Numbered from the stretch's first letter, positions 51,507 to 61,038 are shown. The stretch is DNA of 64,000 nucleotides from Asticcacaulis solisilvae (GCF_017875235.1 NZ_JAGGMI010000017.1:26882-90881); one strand, 5' to 3'. A program made the numbers and translations. Notes: a model not told the origin generated them from the sequence alone.

Positions 51507-54364
51507 CGGCGTGTCTCCTGAAGCTCGGCGAGCAGGTTCTTCACCGAGGCGCGGGTGAAGGGCTTTTCAATGAACGGGCGGCCGGCGCGGGCCAGGAAAC
51601 GCACAGCTTCGATACCGAGCGTGTCACCGGTCACGAAGACGATCCGACCGGCGAGATGCGGCCGCTCGCGCTGCAGCCAAGTGAAGAAGGCGGGACCGTC
51701 CATACCGGGCATCCGCAGGTCGGACAGGATCAGGTCGACGTCACGGCCCGACAGGATGTCCTGGGCTTCCCGGCCGGACTCCGCGACCGTCACCTCATAG
51801 CCCTCGCTGCGCAGCATCCGGGCCAGGACCTCGGCCAGCGTCGTCTCGTCATCGATGACCAGGGCAAGGCCCCGGCGGGCCGGCGCCGGCCGCGAACGGA
51901 CCGCCGCATCCGCGCTTTCGCGGTCCGGCGACGGATTCACCGGGAGACGCAACCGGAAACACGAACCGTTGGAGGAGGTTTCGGCCAGGCTGAGCGTCCC
52001 CCCGTGCGCCTCGACAACCCCCATCGAATAGGACAGGCCGATGCCTGTACCGGCGCCCTGGGGCTTGGTTGTGAAGAAGGGCTCGAAGATCCGGCGTTGC
52101 AGGTGCAGCGGAACGCCCGCCCCCGTGTCGGCGATCTCGATTTCGACCGCGTCGCCCATATGACGCGACACGATGCGGAGCTGCCTCTGGCCGTCGCGTT
52201 CCAACATGGCCTGCTGGGCATTGACGATCAGGTTGCTCAGGACCTGGTGCAACTGGTCGGAATCGACGCGCAAGGCCGGCAGATCCGGCTCGAGGTCGGT
52301 GCGCACTTCCACGCCGGCGGTGCGCAGGCTGTAGTCGGCAAGGTCGAGCGCCGAGACGACCAGTGCGTTGGCGTCGGTCGCGCGCCGCTCGGGCGGCTTC
52401 TGCCGGGCCATGGCCAGGAAGCTCTGCACGATGCGCGCGCATCTTTCCGCGGCGGTGCGTATCTTGGTGGCGTCGGAGGCGTGCGGCGTGCCCTCTGCCT
52501 CTTCCTCCAGCATGGTGGCGTGCGCGACGACCACGGCCAGCGGGTTGTTCAGTTCGTGGGCGACCCCGGCCAGCAGGCTGCCCAGGGCCATCATTTTTTC
52601 GGACTGATACAGCGCCTCACGTGACCGTTCCAACTGCGCCTGGCTTTCGTTCAGGCGCTCCTCGGCCAGCTTGCGGTCGGTGACATCGATGCTGATGCCG
52701 TTGGATCGTGCCGGCTTGCCATCGTTGTCGAAATGGACCACCCCGCGCAGCACGACCCAGCGCACCTGCTTGTCCGGGCGGATGATGCGGTATTCGATCG
52801 AGAATGGACGGCCGGCATAGACCGCCTCGTCGACCTCCCTGAGGTAGCGCTCCATGTCGTCGGGATGGACCAGGGTGAAGCGCAGTTCGGGCTCTACATA
52901 GCCCGTGTACGGAATACCGAAGATTTCGCAGGTGCGCGGCGACCACCAACCTTCCAGCGTGTTGAGGTCGTAGTCCCACGTCCCCAGTTCCGCGCCCTCC
53001 AATGCCATGCGCAGGCGCTCCTCACTCTTGCGCAGGCTTGCCTCGGCATTGGCGCGTTCAAGCGTCGCCCAGGTCCGTTCGGCGACCTCCTCGACCAGCC
53101 GGATTTCGCTTTCGCTCCAGACGCGCGGCTCAGGGTGATGGACGGACAGGACGGCCGAAAGTTCGTTGCGGCGGAGCAGCGGCACGGTGATGGCGGCACG
53201 GATCCCCATGGCGTCCATGGCGGGACGGTTATCGTCGTCGACGTGGGGACTGGCATCGGTATCGTCCATGACGACCGTCTCACCCCGCGCCAGCGCCGCG
53301 ATATTGTTGCGCCCGAAGCTCATCAGCGGATAGGTGCCGATAATCGAGCCCAAGACGTCGCACCATTCGACCTCGACATCGAGCGTATCGGCCGGAACGC
53401 TGAGTTCGGCATAGCCGACCCGCCCGGTTTCGAGATGCCGCCCCAGCATGGCCACGGCGTCGCGCAGGATGGTGTTGGCATCGCTCTCGCGGCGCAACCG
53501 GTCGCCCAGGCTGAGCAAAAACGCTTGCCGCGTCTGCGTGTCGCGCAGCCGCGCCTCGGCCCGCGCCCGCTCAAGCGCCTCCCAGGTGCGTTCGGCAACC
53601 TCTTCTATGGTGCGGATATCCACTTCGGACCATTGGCGCGGACGGTCGGACTGCACTGACAGTATGGCGGTGAAACGTCCGTGTTTGATGAGCGGCACGG
53701 CGACCAGGCCACGCACGCCCCAACGCGTGAAGGCGGTGACAAAGTCCGGTCCGATCCTTGGGTCGGCGCAAACGTCAGGCGATATGAAGGCGCGCCCCGC
53801 CCGGTTTTCCGCGACGATATCCGGACCAAAGGAGGCAAGCGGCAGGGCGCCGGCATTGCTTTCGACGCCGTTGGTCCAGTCTTCCTTCAGGACCAGAAAG
53901 CGTTCGGCGGCATCGATCTCGCCGTAACCGACGCGCAGCGCGCCCAGATGTTCGCCCAGGGTCCGGTTGGCGATGGCCATGATGACAGCCGGGTCGGATT
54001 CGTGACGCAGGCGGTCACTCAGTTGCAGGGAGGTCCCGCGCCCGGCCACCTCGGCCCAGCCCGCCCAGCCGCGGATGTCGCCGCCCGCGTCGCGGATCGG
54101 GCGAAGGTGGAGATTTAGGTCGACGCCCCGCTGGTTCGGCCGGGCCGTCAGCTCATACGGTGCATCATTCGGCCCCATGAGCCGCGCCACCACGTCCGAA
54201 TCGAAAACGGCCTGCCATCCCTGGGCGATCACGGCATCGCACGAAAGGCCCGCCGGCTCTTCCCAGTCGCGGCTCAGCCAGGACGGGGCGCCGTCGGGTC
54301 CTGCGATCCAATGCAAACCCGGCATATGCCCGGCCAGGGCCTCGAAGGCGCTTTCAACGGGCAT
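51503..54364 (-). CDS. soluble hybrid histidine kinase (PAS-GAF-GAF-PAS-HisKA-REC)
   Basis: 953 aa from the ATG at 54364 (a TTG at 54388 is possible). No membrane helix is visible, so it senses a cytoplasmic signal. In order: a divergent N-terminal PAS (1-105), two tandem GAF domains (115-275 and 285-445) that share VGYGEID/VGYAELS and VPLIKHGRF/VPLLRRNEL and so arose by duplication, a PAS (450-570; LGTWDYDLNTLEGWWSPRTC), a HisKA with His603 in GVAHELNNP, a HATPase (GTGIGLSYSMGVVEAHGGTL) and a C-terminal receiver (LILSDLRMPGMDG). It is coupled to the OmpR-type regulator and has the bipartite motif in its promoter. Confidence 0.93.
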   Translation of the reverse strand: MPVESAFEALAGHMPGLHWIAGPDGAPSWLSRDWEEPAGLSCDAVIAQGWQAVFDSDVVARLMGPNDAPYELTARPNQRGVDLNLHLRPIRDAGGDIRGWAGWAEVAGRGTSLQLSDRLRHESDPAVIMAIANRTLGEHLGALRVGYGEIDAAERFLVLKEDWTNGVESNAGALPLASFGPDIVAENRAGRAFISPDVCADPRIGPDFVTAFTRWGVRGLVAVPLIKHGRFTAILSVQSDRPRQWSEVDIRTIEEVAERTWEALERARAEARLRDTQTRQAFLLSLGDRLRRESDANTILRDAVAMLGRHLETGRVGYAELSVPADTLDVEVEWCDVLGSIIGTYPLMSFGRNNIAALARGETVVMDDTDASPHVDDDNRPAMDAMGIRAAITVPLLRRNELSAVLSVHHPEPRVWSESEIRLVEEVAERTWATLERANAEASLRKSEERLRMALEGAELGTWDYDLNTLEGWWSPRTCEIFGIPYTGYVEPELRFTLVHPDDMERYLREVDEAVYAGRPFSIEYRIIRPDKQVRWVVLRGVVHFDNDGKPARSNGISIDVTDRKLAEERLNESQAQLERSREALYQSEKMMALGSLLAGVAHELNNPLAVVVAHATMLEEEAEGTPHASDATKIRTAAERCARIVQSFLAMARQKPPERRATDANALVVSALDLADYSLRTAGVEVRTDLEPDLPALRVDSDQLHQVLSNLIVNAQQAMLERDGQRQLRIVSRHMGDAVEIEIADTGAGVPLHLQRRIFEPFFTTKPQGAGTGIGLSYSMGVVEAHGGTLSLAETSSNGSCFRLRLPVNPSPDRESADAAVRSRPAPARRGLALVIDDETTLAEVLARMLRSEGYEVTVAESGREAQDILSGRDVDLILSDLRMPGMDGPAFFTWLQRERPHLAGRIVFVTGDTLGIEAVRFLARAGRPFIEKPFTRASVKNLLAELQETRR

Positions 54365-54499
54365 GACAGTACTCTGGACGGGCGGCAAGCGGAACTCTGG
54401 TGAATGGACAAAAGGGCAAATTACACCACGCTTCTCGCCGTTTCAACGCTTCCGCCCCTTCCGATATCCCCTCGCAATTCGCCGACTGTACGCCATGCC

Positions 54500-54545
54500 G
54501 CCGTCACAGATGCGTCGCCCGCCCCGGCGAATTGCAACAGTTGTG
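54500..54545 (-). promoter_or_regulatory. bipartite motif copy 1 (faces the kinase operon)
   Basis: Read on the minus strand: CACAACTGTTGCAA, 18 bases, then GCATCTGTGACGGC. It lies 136-181 bases upstream of the kinase ATG. See copies at 54566, 55151 and 58938, all with the same 18-base spacing. Confidence 0.7.
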
Positions 54546-54565
54546 ACAGCAGCCGGACGCCCTGA

Positions 54566-54611
54566 TACAATTGTTGCACAGTTATGCGCCGCACGGCGCA
54601 CCTGTGGCGGC
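54566..54611 (+). promoter_or_regulatory. bipartite motif copy 2 (faces the gene at 54656)
   Basis: TACAATTGTTGCAC, 18 bases, GCACCTGTGGCGGC. It is back to back with copy 1 in the divergent promoter and ends 44 bases before the ATG at 54656. Confidence 0.65.
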
Positions 54612-54655
54612 GAGCTAATCTAGAGTGGGCATTCCCTTCCTCCAGTGCCCCGGTC

Positions 54656-55138
54656 ATGAGTTCCAGCGACGATTCCTCACAACCCGAAGGCGCCGTCCAG
54701 GCGCGGTTCGCGGTGCTGTTCCAATCCTTCATCCAGTCGTCTCACACCCGCGCCAGCTCCGAAGCGGTCGGCTTCCTGCTCGGTCGGCTGCAACCGCGAT
54801 GCGGGGCGCGGCTAATCTGCTGCGACCGGTCGACCATGGCCTATGGCTGGGGACTGACCGCGCAAGGGTGTGCGATCAGCGTCAGCGCAAGCGCAGGCGA
54901 CGAACCTTTCGACGGCGCGGTCTGGTCGCTGGATGAGGTCGGCAATCCCCCCGATGCCGGGCTTATGGCCAGGCTGGGCGAACGGATACTGCCGGGAGGC
55001 CGCCTGGTGATCGACGCCGGCCACGAGAGGCTCATCAACGGCTGGGGGCATTTTCCGGTCATCGCCACCCTGACGCCCCTGGGAGTCGCGCGCGCGCCGG
55101 ACAGCCGGCGGCTCTATGTCTGGCTGCGCGAAGACTGA
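54656..55138 (+). CDS. hypothetical cytoplasmic protein of the motif regulon
   Basis: 160 aa from the ATG at 54656 (the frame to 54584 crosses the bipartite motif, so it is untranslated leader). No signal peptide. The C-terminal half (DGAVWSLDEVGNPPDAGLMA, LGERILPGGRLVIDAGHERL) has the beta-strand/turn pattern of the end of a class I methyltransferase fold, but the SAM-binding loop is absent. The function is unknown. It is divergent from the kinase operon and shares its regulatory motif. Confidence 0.7.
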   Translation: MSSSDDSSQPEGAVQARFAVLFQSFIQSSHTRASSEAVGFLLGRLQPRCGARLICCDRSTMAYGWGLTAQGCAISVSASAGDEPFDGAVWSLDEVGNPPDAGLMARLGERILPGGRLVIDAGHERLINGWGHFPVIATLTPLGVARAPDSRRLYVWLRED

Positions 55139-55150
55139 CGCGGGCGCTGT

Positions 55151-55196
55151 GACAACTGTTGCAAGGTTTCCGCCGCTCCGATGCACGTGCGACGGC
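55151..55196 (+). promoter_or_regulatory. bipartite motif copy 3
   Basis: GACAACTGTTGCAA, 18 bases, GCACGTGCGACGGC, ending 61 bases before the ATG at 55258. It drives the first secreted-protein genes. Confidence 0.75.
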
Positions 55197-55257
55197 CGGG
55201 GCTGATAGCCGGAGGTCAGAGCCGCCGCGCGCGGCGCCACAAAAGCGAAACCTCATC

Positions 55258-56244
55258 ATGCGCACATCCCCGTCCGTCCGTCTGGCGCTCATAATCTTCT
55301 CGTCGTCGATCCTGCATGCCGGCGCGGCCGACGCCGCCGCACCCCCGTCCCAGGATCCGGCGTCCGCGGCCGCCAGGGGTCGTGTCACGCCACTGGCCGT
55401 CCAGGTCACGCACCCCGGCATGCTCGCCGCCGAAACAAAACGTCTGACCATGAAGGTTTCAGCCGTCATCGACCAGGTCCTGCAAACGCCGGCGCTCAAG
55501 GACCCGCGCGGCTTCAGCCTGACGCGGTCGCTTAAGGTCGATGCGCCGCTGACGGGCTATGGCTGGCATCCGGCGCGTGGCAAGGTGGTGATGATTGCCC
55601 AGGACATCGACCTAAGCGCCAATCCAAAGCCGGATGCCAAGGGCGCCTATATGGGCCGGCTGGAAGGCCCCAGCCTCCATATCGGCATCAATGACCTTAC
55701 GGCGCTCTACGCCAATGTTTTCTCGGACCCGGATGCCGACGACTTCCTCACCCTGCCCCTGATGCGGATCAGCCAGCAGGGTTATCCGGTTTTCCGTGTC
55801 GGCCTGCGCGACGTCGTGCTGATCGCCAAGCCGGGAAAGATGCCTTATGTGCCCGTCAGCAAGGCGGAGTACCTCCAGTCTCTGCTCGATGCCGAAGCCA
55901 AGTCACAGGCCGAGTTCGGCCCGCCGACGAACCCCAGGGCCAAGGCCTACCAGGAAAAGCTGTTCGCCACCAAGGCCAGCCTGACTGCTGAGGAAGGCAC
56001 GGCGCCCGCCTGCGCCAGTTCGCGCCTCAGCCAGGTTTTCGGCGATTGCAATGAAGCCGACGCATCCTTCTACGTCCGGCTGAACACCGACTATTTCCAG
56101 CGCGGACAGGGCGCGGGAACCGTGCAGATGATTACCATTGAAGTGCCGGTCGAAGGCCGTGACGGCCACAAGCGGCTGGAGCCCCGGCTACGGGACGCCG
56201 CGGGCGCCCTTGATCTCGATGCCATAGCCGCACTTCTCGACTAG
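55258..56244 (+). CDS. exported protein of unknown function (cluster gene A)
   Basis: 328 aa from the ATG at 55258, after the bipartite motif; the frame upstream to 55159 overlaps the motif. A signal peptide (RTSPSVRLALIIFSSSILHA) ends near ADA. The body has beta-rich stretches (GYGWHPARGKVVMIAQDIDL, GPSLHIGINDLTALYANVFS, MRISQQGYPVFRVGLRDVVL) and a conserved-looking Cys pair (APACASSRLSQVFGDCNEAD) that may form a disulfide. I recognise no family. It is 9 bases from the phospholipase-like gene and probably co-transcribed. Confidence 0.8.
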   Translation: MRTSPSVRLALIIFSSSILHAGAADAAAPPSQDPASAAARGRVTPLAVQVTHPGMLAAETKRLTMKVSAVIDQVLQTPALKDPRGFSLTRSLKVDAPLTGYGWHPARGKVVMIAQDIDLSANPKPDAKGAYMGRLEGPSLHIGINDLTALYANVFSDPDADDFLTLPLMRISQQGYPVFRVGLRDVVLIAKPGKMPYVPVSKAEYLQSLLDAEAKSQAEFGPPTNPRAKAYQEKLFATKASLTAEEGTAPACASSRLSQVFGDCNEADASFYVRLNTDYFQRGQGAGTVQMITIEVPVEGRDGHKRLEPRLRDAAGALDLDAIAALLD

Positions 56245-56253
56245 GGCACGACC

Positions 56254-58923
56254 ATGCAACGCAAATCCTCCCGGCTGCGCGCGCAACTTATGGCGGCGGT
56301 CGCCGTCTTGACGCTCACGGCGCCGACGCAACCGGCCTATGCCTGGAAGCCGAAGACCCACATCTATCTCGCCGAGGAAGCGCTGCGCGACGCGCTCGAC
56401 AACGGCAAGGTGACGCTCTACGAGACCGACCGTGCGACGGGCCGCATTATCGGCGTGCTTGGCGAGTTCGACGTCGATCCGAACATCCTGGCGGCGCTGA
56501 AGGCTGGACAAAAGCAGTTCCGCGCCGGGGTCCTGGGGCCGGACGCCTATCCGGACATCCTGACAGGCCAGCAGATCATCCACCCCGAGGAAGCCGACGC
56601 CATCGATGGCACCGCGGGCGGATCGAACGCCTGGCTGACCCACCTGTGGGAGCGTGGTTTCGTCAATGGCGCCACGCCGCAGGTCCGGGCCTTTACCATT
56701 GGCTACCTGACCCACGCCGCCGGCGACGTCTTTGCCCACACCTATGTCAACCACTATGCCGGCGGCGAGTTCATGCTGGTCCCGGACCCAACGAATGCCG
56801 TCAAGCACCTGGTGCTCGAAGGCTATATCGGCAAGCGCACGCCCCAGACCATGAGCGCGACGACCACGCGTCAACGGGTCAGCGGCGGGCCGCGCAATCC
56901 GCGCAAGCGCGACGACCTGGGGCTCGATCCCGATACGACCAACGACCCGATCGTCTATGAAAACATCCGCCTGCCGATCACCCAAGAAGACACCAGCATC
57001 GCGGGTGTCGAAGGCTTCATCTATGACGAGCTGACCGTCGCGAAGCCTGGCAGCATCATGATGACCAAGCTCATGAAGGGCGAAGGCACAGGCCGTTCCA
57101 TCCCGTTCATCTTCTCGGAAAAGCGTAATCAGCTCCAGGCCGAGGTCGATGACTACGAGCGCACGCGCCTCGGTTTAAGCGGCCCGGCGCGCCTCGCCTA
57201 TGCCGCCGCCAATGGCGTCCAGGCTGAATACAAGAAGGCGTGGATCGCCGATATTGATGCGGGCCTCAAGGCCTTTCCCGCAGTCAGCCACGAGGTCGCC
57301 AAGGCCATCGTCTATAACGAGGCTGGCGGCGACATGGGCCGCGCCAAGGACATCCTGTCGAAATACGTCTCCGACCACATGTACTCCATGGTCGGCATCC
57401 CGGATGCCGTCATCATCACCGCCCGGACCATATCGAACGCTGTCAGCGCCATCGTCCCGCCGGTTATCGCCGAGTTCCTCAATGAACTGCTGATGGCACC
57501 GCTCGACGCCATCATAAAGGGGCTGACCGGCAAGTCGCCCGACGAGTGGGCGCACTACATGACCAACCCCGAAGCGCACTTCGACGAGATCATGAATGTG
57601 CCCGGTGGCGGCCACAGCGGCAGCGTCGAGCACCGCATCGACCTGAAGACCTTCAACCGCGAGCAACTGAAGATCGACGACGATGGCTACGGCAAGCCGA
57701 GCCTGAAATGGAAAATCGAAGACCTGCCGCCGGCTTTCAACACGTTGCAACTGACCAAGCTCCTGTTTCTCGGCGATGCCGGCATGCGGCAGCTTCAGGC
57801 GGCGCTAAAGGCGAAGGGCGTGGAGATGGGTGCGGCGCCACGCAACTACATGCTGGGCTGGGTACGCTCGCTCGATGCGGGCAACCAGTGGCAGGGACTT
57901 GCGTCTCCGCGTGGCAAGGCGTCTCCGCAGGCGGCCTTCGCGGGTAACGGTGCGGCGGCCTATAACCGTCTATTCCTCGCCCAGATCGGTGAAGCGGAAA
58001 TCCCGGCGGCCGGACCTGCGTCGGGCCCGGCGCCCGCAACGCCTGCCCCCACAGCACCCGCGCCGCAGCCGGCGCCCCCCGTCAAGGAACCGCGCTGGTC
58101 CCCGCGTCCTGAAGACCGCGGCAACAGGAGCCTGATGGCCAGCTATCTCGAAGGCGACTGGGCAACGGACCTGGGCCGCCTGCGTATAAAGCGTACCGGC
58201 GAAGGCGATGTCGATCACTGGATCGGTCATATCTATCGCGCGGGCAGGAACGAGGCCGGATTTGTGCTCGAGGACCTGGTGCCCAGCGACGATGCGTCCG
58301 GCCTGACCGGCACGTGGCGCGAGGCGGGCTCAACACAGAAACGCGCGATCCGGCTGGTTCTGAACCTCAATGACGGCGACAGGTTCGCCGGCGGGGCTGA
58401 GGGTTACATCGGCGGATTGGCCGAGCTGACCGGCACACGCATCCTCAACCCGCCGGCCCACGAAGCACCGGAGCCGCAGCCGACCGAGCCCCAGGCACCG
58501 GTGCCCGAGCAACCAGGACCGCAGCAGCCCGCTCAGCGGCCGCAACCACCGGCGCCTCAGCCGCAACCGCCTGAAGACGACTTCCAGCCGCTCGGCAAGT
58601 GGGATGTGCGCATTGACAAGGTCGAGAACCCGCGCGACGACCGCCTGACCCATGTCTATGTGACGCTGCGCAACGCCAGCACCCAGGTGCAGTACCAGAC
58701 CGGCGAGGTATGGGTCTATCTGGAGGATACCAGCGGCGCCACGCAACGCAGCGGCCAGGGCGTGCGCGCCATCCCCGGACCGCCGCAACTGTTCAGCGGC
58801 ACGCCTACCGTCTTTCCGGGCAAGACCATAAAGGCCAAGTACGTCTTCGACCGCGTGCGGGGCGCCGCCATCACGGGGATCACGGTGACCGAAGGCGAGT
58901 ACCGGGCTGAGTTCGCCTTCTAA
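56254..58923 (+). CDS. exported zinc-dependent phospholipase C-like protein with C-terminal modules
   Basis: 889 aa. The signal peptide should be cut at AYA-Trp31, making Trp31 the mature N-terminus, as in Bacillus PC-PLC and clostridial alpha-toxin where it binds zinc. Other likely ligands follow in family order: His36 (KTHIYLAEEA), Asp97 (LGPDAYPD), His130, His154 and Asp158 (GYLTHAAGDVFAH), His162, and His185/Glu189 (HLVLE, HxxxE). A long helical region follows to about 600. Module X (612-731, RWSPRPEDRGNRSLMASYLE onward) recurs at 61039; a Pro-rich linker leads to module Y (775-889, GKWDVRIDKVENPRDDRLTH onward), which recurs at 59033 and, more distantly, 61039. It probably acts on phospholipids or related phosphodiesters outside the cytoplasm. 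Confidence 0.82.
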   Translation: MQRKSSRLRAQLMAAVAVLTLTAPTQPAYAWKPKTHIYLAEEALRDALDNGKVTLYETDRATGRIIGVLGEFDVDPNILAALKAGQKQFRAGVLGPDAYPDILTGQQIIHPEEADAIDGTAGGSNAWLTHLWERGFVNGATPQVRAFTIGYLTHAAGDVFAHTYVNHYAGGEFMLVPDPTNAVKHLVLEGYIGKRTPQTMSATTTRQRVSGGPRNPRKRDDLGLDPDTTNDPIVYENIRLPITQEDTSIAGVEGFIYDELTVAKPGSIMMTKLMKGEGTGRSIPFIFSEKRNQLQAEVDDYERTRLGLSGPARLAYAAANGVQAEYKKAWIADIDAGLKAFPAVSHEVAKAIVYNEAGGDMGRAKDILSKYVSDHMYSMVGIPDAVIITARTISNAVSAIVPPVIAEFLNELLMAPLDAIIKGLTGKSPDEWAHYMTNPEAHFDEIMNVPGGGHSGSVEHRIDLKTFNREQLKIDDDGYGKPSLKWKIEDLPPAFNTLQLTKLLFLGDAGMRQLQAALKAKGVEMGAAPRNYMLGWVRSLDAGNQWQGLASPRGKASPQAAFAGNGAAAYNRLFLAQIGEAEIPAAGPASGPAPATPAPTAPAPQPAPPVKEPRWSPRPEDRGNRSLMASYLEGDWATDLGRLRIKRTGEGDVDHWIGHIYRAGRNEAGFVLEDLVPSDDASGLTGTWREAGSTQKRAIRLVLNLNDGDRFAGGAEGYIGGLAELTGTRILNPPAHEAPEPQPTEPQAPVPEQPGPQQPAQRPQPPAPQPQPPEDDFQPLGKWDVRIDKVENPRDDRLTHVYVTLRNASTQVQYQTGEVWVYLEDTSGATQRSGQGVRAIPGPPQLFSGTPTVFPGKTIKAKYVFDRVRGAAITGITVTEGEYRAEFAF

Positions 58924-58937
58924 AACAAAGCCGCCGT

Positions 58938-58983
58938 CACAACTGTTGCAAAGTCTTTGGACCTTCAATGCACGTGTGACGGC
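58938..58983 (+). promoter_or_regulatory. bipartite motif copy 4
   Basis: CACAACTGTTGCAA, 18 bases, GCACGTGTGACGGC, ending 49 bases before the ATG at 59033. It gives the second half of the cluster its own promoter. Confidence 0.75.
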
Positions 58984-59032
58984 GCACCCGCCTATTCCAC
59001 CCTCATCAACAACTTTACACACGTCATAACCC

Positions 59033-60292
59033 ATGCGCGTCCCAGCCCTTTGCCTCACTGCCGCCCTTACTGCCCTTATGCCCGCCATCAGTCACGCTCA
59101 GATCGGTGGCCTTGGCCGCGTCTATGGCCGGGATGCGGAGATCGAACTGACCTGGACCGCCGTACGCCTGCCCGGCACCTGGGAGAACGAAGAGGTAAGC
59201 GTCACCTTCAGAACTGTCTCCGGTGGTGTGGTCTACGCCGATGCCTATGTACCCAAGGGAGACGGAACCAAACGCCGGCTGAACGCGCGCCTCACCCCCA
59301 ATGCGACAAAAACCGCGATGGAAGGCGAATGGGAGGATATCGGCGCTTATAATGACCGTTGGCAGGGCGGCCGCTGGAAGGTCAGCTTTGTCAACGACCG
59401 GGTGGTCGTCGAAGGCTTGCCGAGCGGCCGTAACTTCACCTCTACCCTGAAAGCGACGCCCGGGACCGAAACCGCCGTTCCCGCTCAATACAAGGACTGG
59501 CTGGGCGAATGGACCGTCCACGGCGGAACGCTCAAGCTGTTCATGGAGCAGGGCCGCATGGTGGGTACGTATCGCGTGCCCGCGGCCAGCGGGTTAAAGG
59601 AAACGCGCCGCGAGCTTCTGTTCCGTGGCGCCACCGACCGCTACGAGACCGACGGCGACACCCTGGTTGGCTTCTGGCAAAGCGTGGGCGATCCGCCCGT
59701 CGTGGGCGGCGAAGCGCGCATGACCCTGCTGCCAGGCAAGGCAAGTTTTGGCGGCACCCTGGCGGGCGATACGACCTACGGCGCATGGCGTGGACAGCGC
59801 GCGGGCAGCAGCGAAGGAGAGGCCGGCGCCGAAACCCTGCCCCCGCCAAACCCTGTGCCGCAAACGCCCGCGCCGCCGACGCCCGCGACACCTGCACCCG
59901 TGCCTCATACGCCTGCGCCCTCCGAGCCAGCCTCCGCAGCTGACGGCTTCGCACCGCTAGGCCGATGGGACGTCCGGATCGACAAGGTCGAGAACCCGCG
60001 CGACGACCGGCTGACCCACGTCTACCTGACCCTGCGCAATGCCGGGACACAGACTCTGCTCCAGACTGGCGATGTCTGGGTCTATTTTGAAACCAGCGAC
60101 GGGCTGACGCAACGCAGCGGCCAGGGCCTGCGCGCCGTCCCGGGACCGGCGCAGCTGTTCGGCTCTCCTCCGCCCGTCGTACTGCCGGGCCATGAGATCA
60201 AGGCCAAATATATCTTCGATCGCCACCGCGGCGTCACCCTCACCAGCATCATGGTGATGGAAGGCGAACACAAGGCCGAATTCGCCTTCTGA
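59033..60292 (+). CDS. exported modular beta-rich protein (cluster gene C)
   Basis: 419 aa with a signal peptide (RVPALCLTAALTALMPAISH, cleaved at HA-Gln). Two calycin-like beta regions come first (WTAVRLPGTWENEEVSVTFR, MEGEWEDIGAYNDRWQGGRW; then WLGEWTVHGGTLKLFMEQGR, TLVGFWQSVGDPPVVGGEAR), then a Pro/Thr linker (about 269-303), then module Y (304-419), about 70 percent identical by eye to the end of the phospholipase-like protein. It could be a lipid- or glycan-binding partner of that enzyme. The function is unknown. Confidence 0.82.
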   Translation: MRVPALCLTAALTALMPAISHAQIGGLGRVYGRDAEIELTWTAVRLPGTWENEEVSVTFRTVSGGVVYADAYVPKGDGTKRRLNARLTPNATKTAMEGEWEDIGAYNDRWQGGRWKVSFVNDRVVVEGLPSGRNFTSTLKATPGTETAVPAQYKDWLGEWTVHGGTLKLFMEQGRMVGTYRVPAASGLKETRRELLFRGATDRYETDGDTLVGFWQSVGDPPVVGGEARMTLLPGKASFGGTLAGDTTYGAWRGQRAGSSEGEAGAETLPPPNPVPQTPAPPTPATPAPVPHTPAPSEPASAADGFAPLGRWDVRIDKVENPRDDRLTHVYLTLRNAGTQTLLQTGDVWVYFETSDGLTQRSGQGLRAVPGPAQLFGSPPPVVLPGHEIKAKYIFDRHRGVTLTSIMVMEGEHKAEFAF

Positions 60293-60324
60293 TCCAATCA
60301 TTTCCGTATTTCAGGAATCTTATC

Positions 60325-61023
60325 ATGCTTCGCACCCTCACCCTTGCTCTGTGCCTCGGGACAATGGCCACGCCCGTCTTCGCAGAATCTTTTCTGGAAC
60401 GGATGGCCCAGCAGGCCGCCGAAAAGATGGCGCAAAAAGCCGCTGACAGCGTCATGAACGGCGGAGGTTCATCTTCAGACGGCGGGGCGAAGAACCGGGA
60501 AACTTCGGATGATCCGCAGGCGGGCCAGGTCCTTAAGCCCAAGCCCCGCGCTACGACCACGGCCGCTCCCCCTGCGCCGGCGCCGACCGCCGCACCGGGC
60601 GTCAAGGCCAAGAAAGCCCCGCCGCCCGGCGTCTACCCGGGAACCATCGCCGTCAGCGCCGATATCAAGGCGAAGAAGGACGCCTTCGATGAATTCGGCA
60701 AGGTGCGCTGCAGCGACTGCGAAGGCGGCTACAGCTACGACAGCTGGACGCAGATCTTCTTCAACGGCGAGTTGGCCGGCGAATATAACGGCTGGGCCAA
60801 GAAGCTCGGCAATCTCAAGGTCGGCGAGCGCCTGACCTGGAAGGGCAAGGCATCGAAAGGCACCCTGACCGTCGTCAGCGACAGCCCCGTTGAAGGCTTC
60901 CGCTGCAAGCAGCTCACCTATCGCCTCGACAAGCCGAATGCCAGCGCCGAGCGTCCCGGTCTCGTCTGCTGGGGCAAGCTCAACGAATATTCCAGCAATG
61001 ACAGCTGGGTCATCGTCTACTGA
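60325..61023 (+). CDS. exported protein of unknown function (cluster gene D)
   Basis: 232 aa. A signal peptide (LRTLTLALCLGTMATPVFA) precedes an amphipathic helix (ESFLERMAQQAAEKMAQKAA), a low-complexity Pro/Ala/Lys linker (60-105) and a small C-terminal domain with four Cys (VRCSDCEGGYSYDSW, GFRCKQ, LVCWGKL) that likely form two disulfides. I recognise no family. It follows gene C by 32 bases in the same direction. Confidence 0.8.
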   Translation: MLRTLTLALCLGTMATPVFAESFLERMAQQAAEKMAQKAADSVMNGGGSSSDGGAKNRETSDDPQAGQVLKPKPRATTTAAPPAPAPTAAPGVKAKKAPPPGVYPGTIAVSADIKAKKDAFDEFGKVRCSDCEGGYSYDSWTQIFFNGELAGEYNGWAKKLGNLKVGERLTWKGKASKGTLTVVSDSPVEGFRCKQLTYRLDKPNASAERPGLVCWGKLNEYSSNDSWVIVY

Positions 61024-61038
61024 TTGAAAGTTCCGGAA

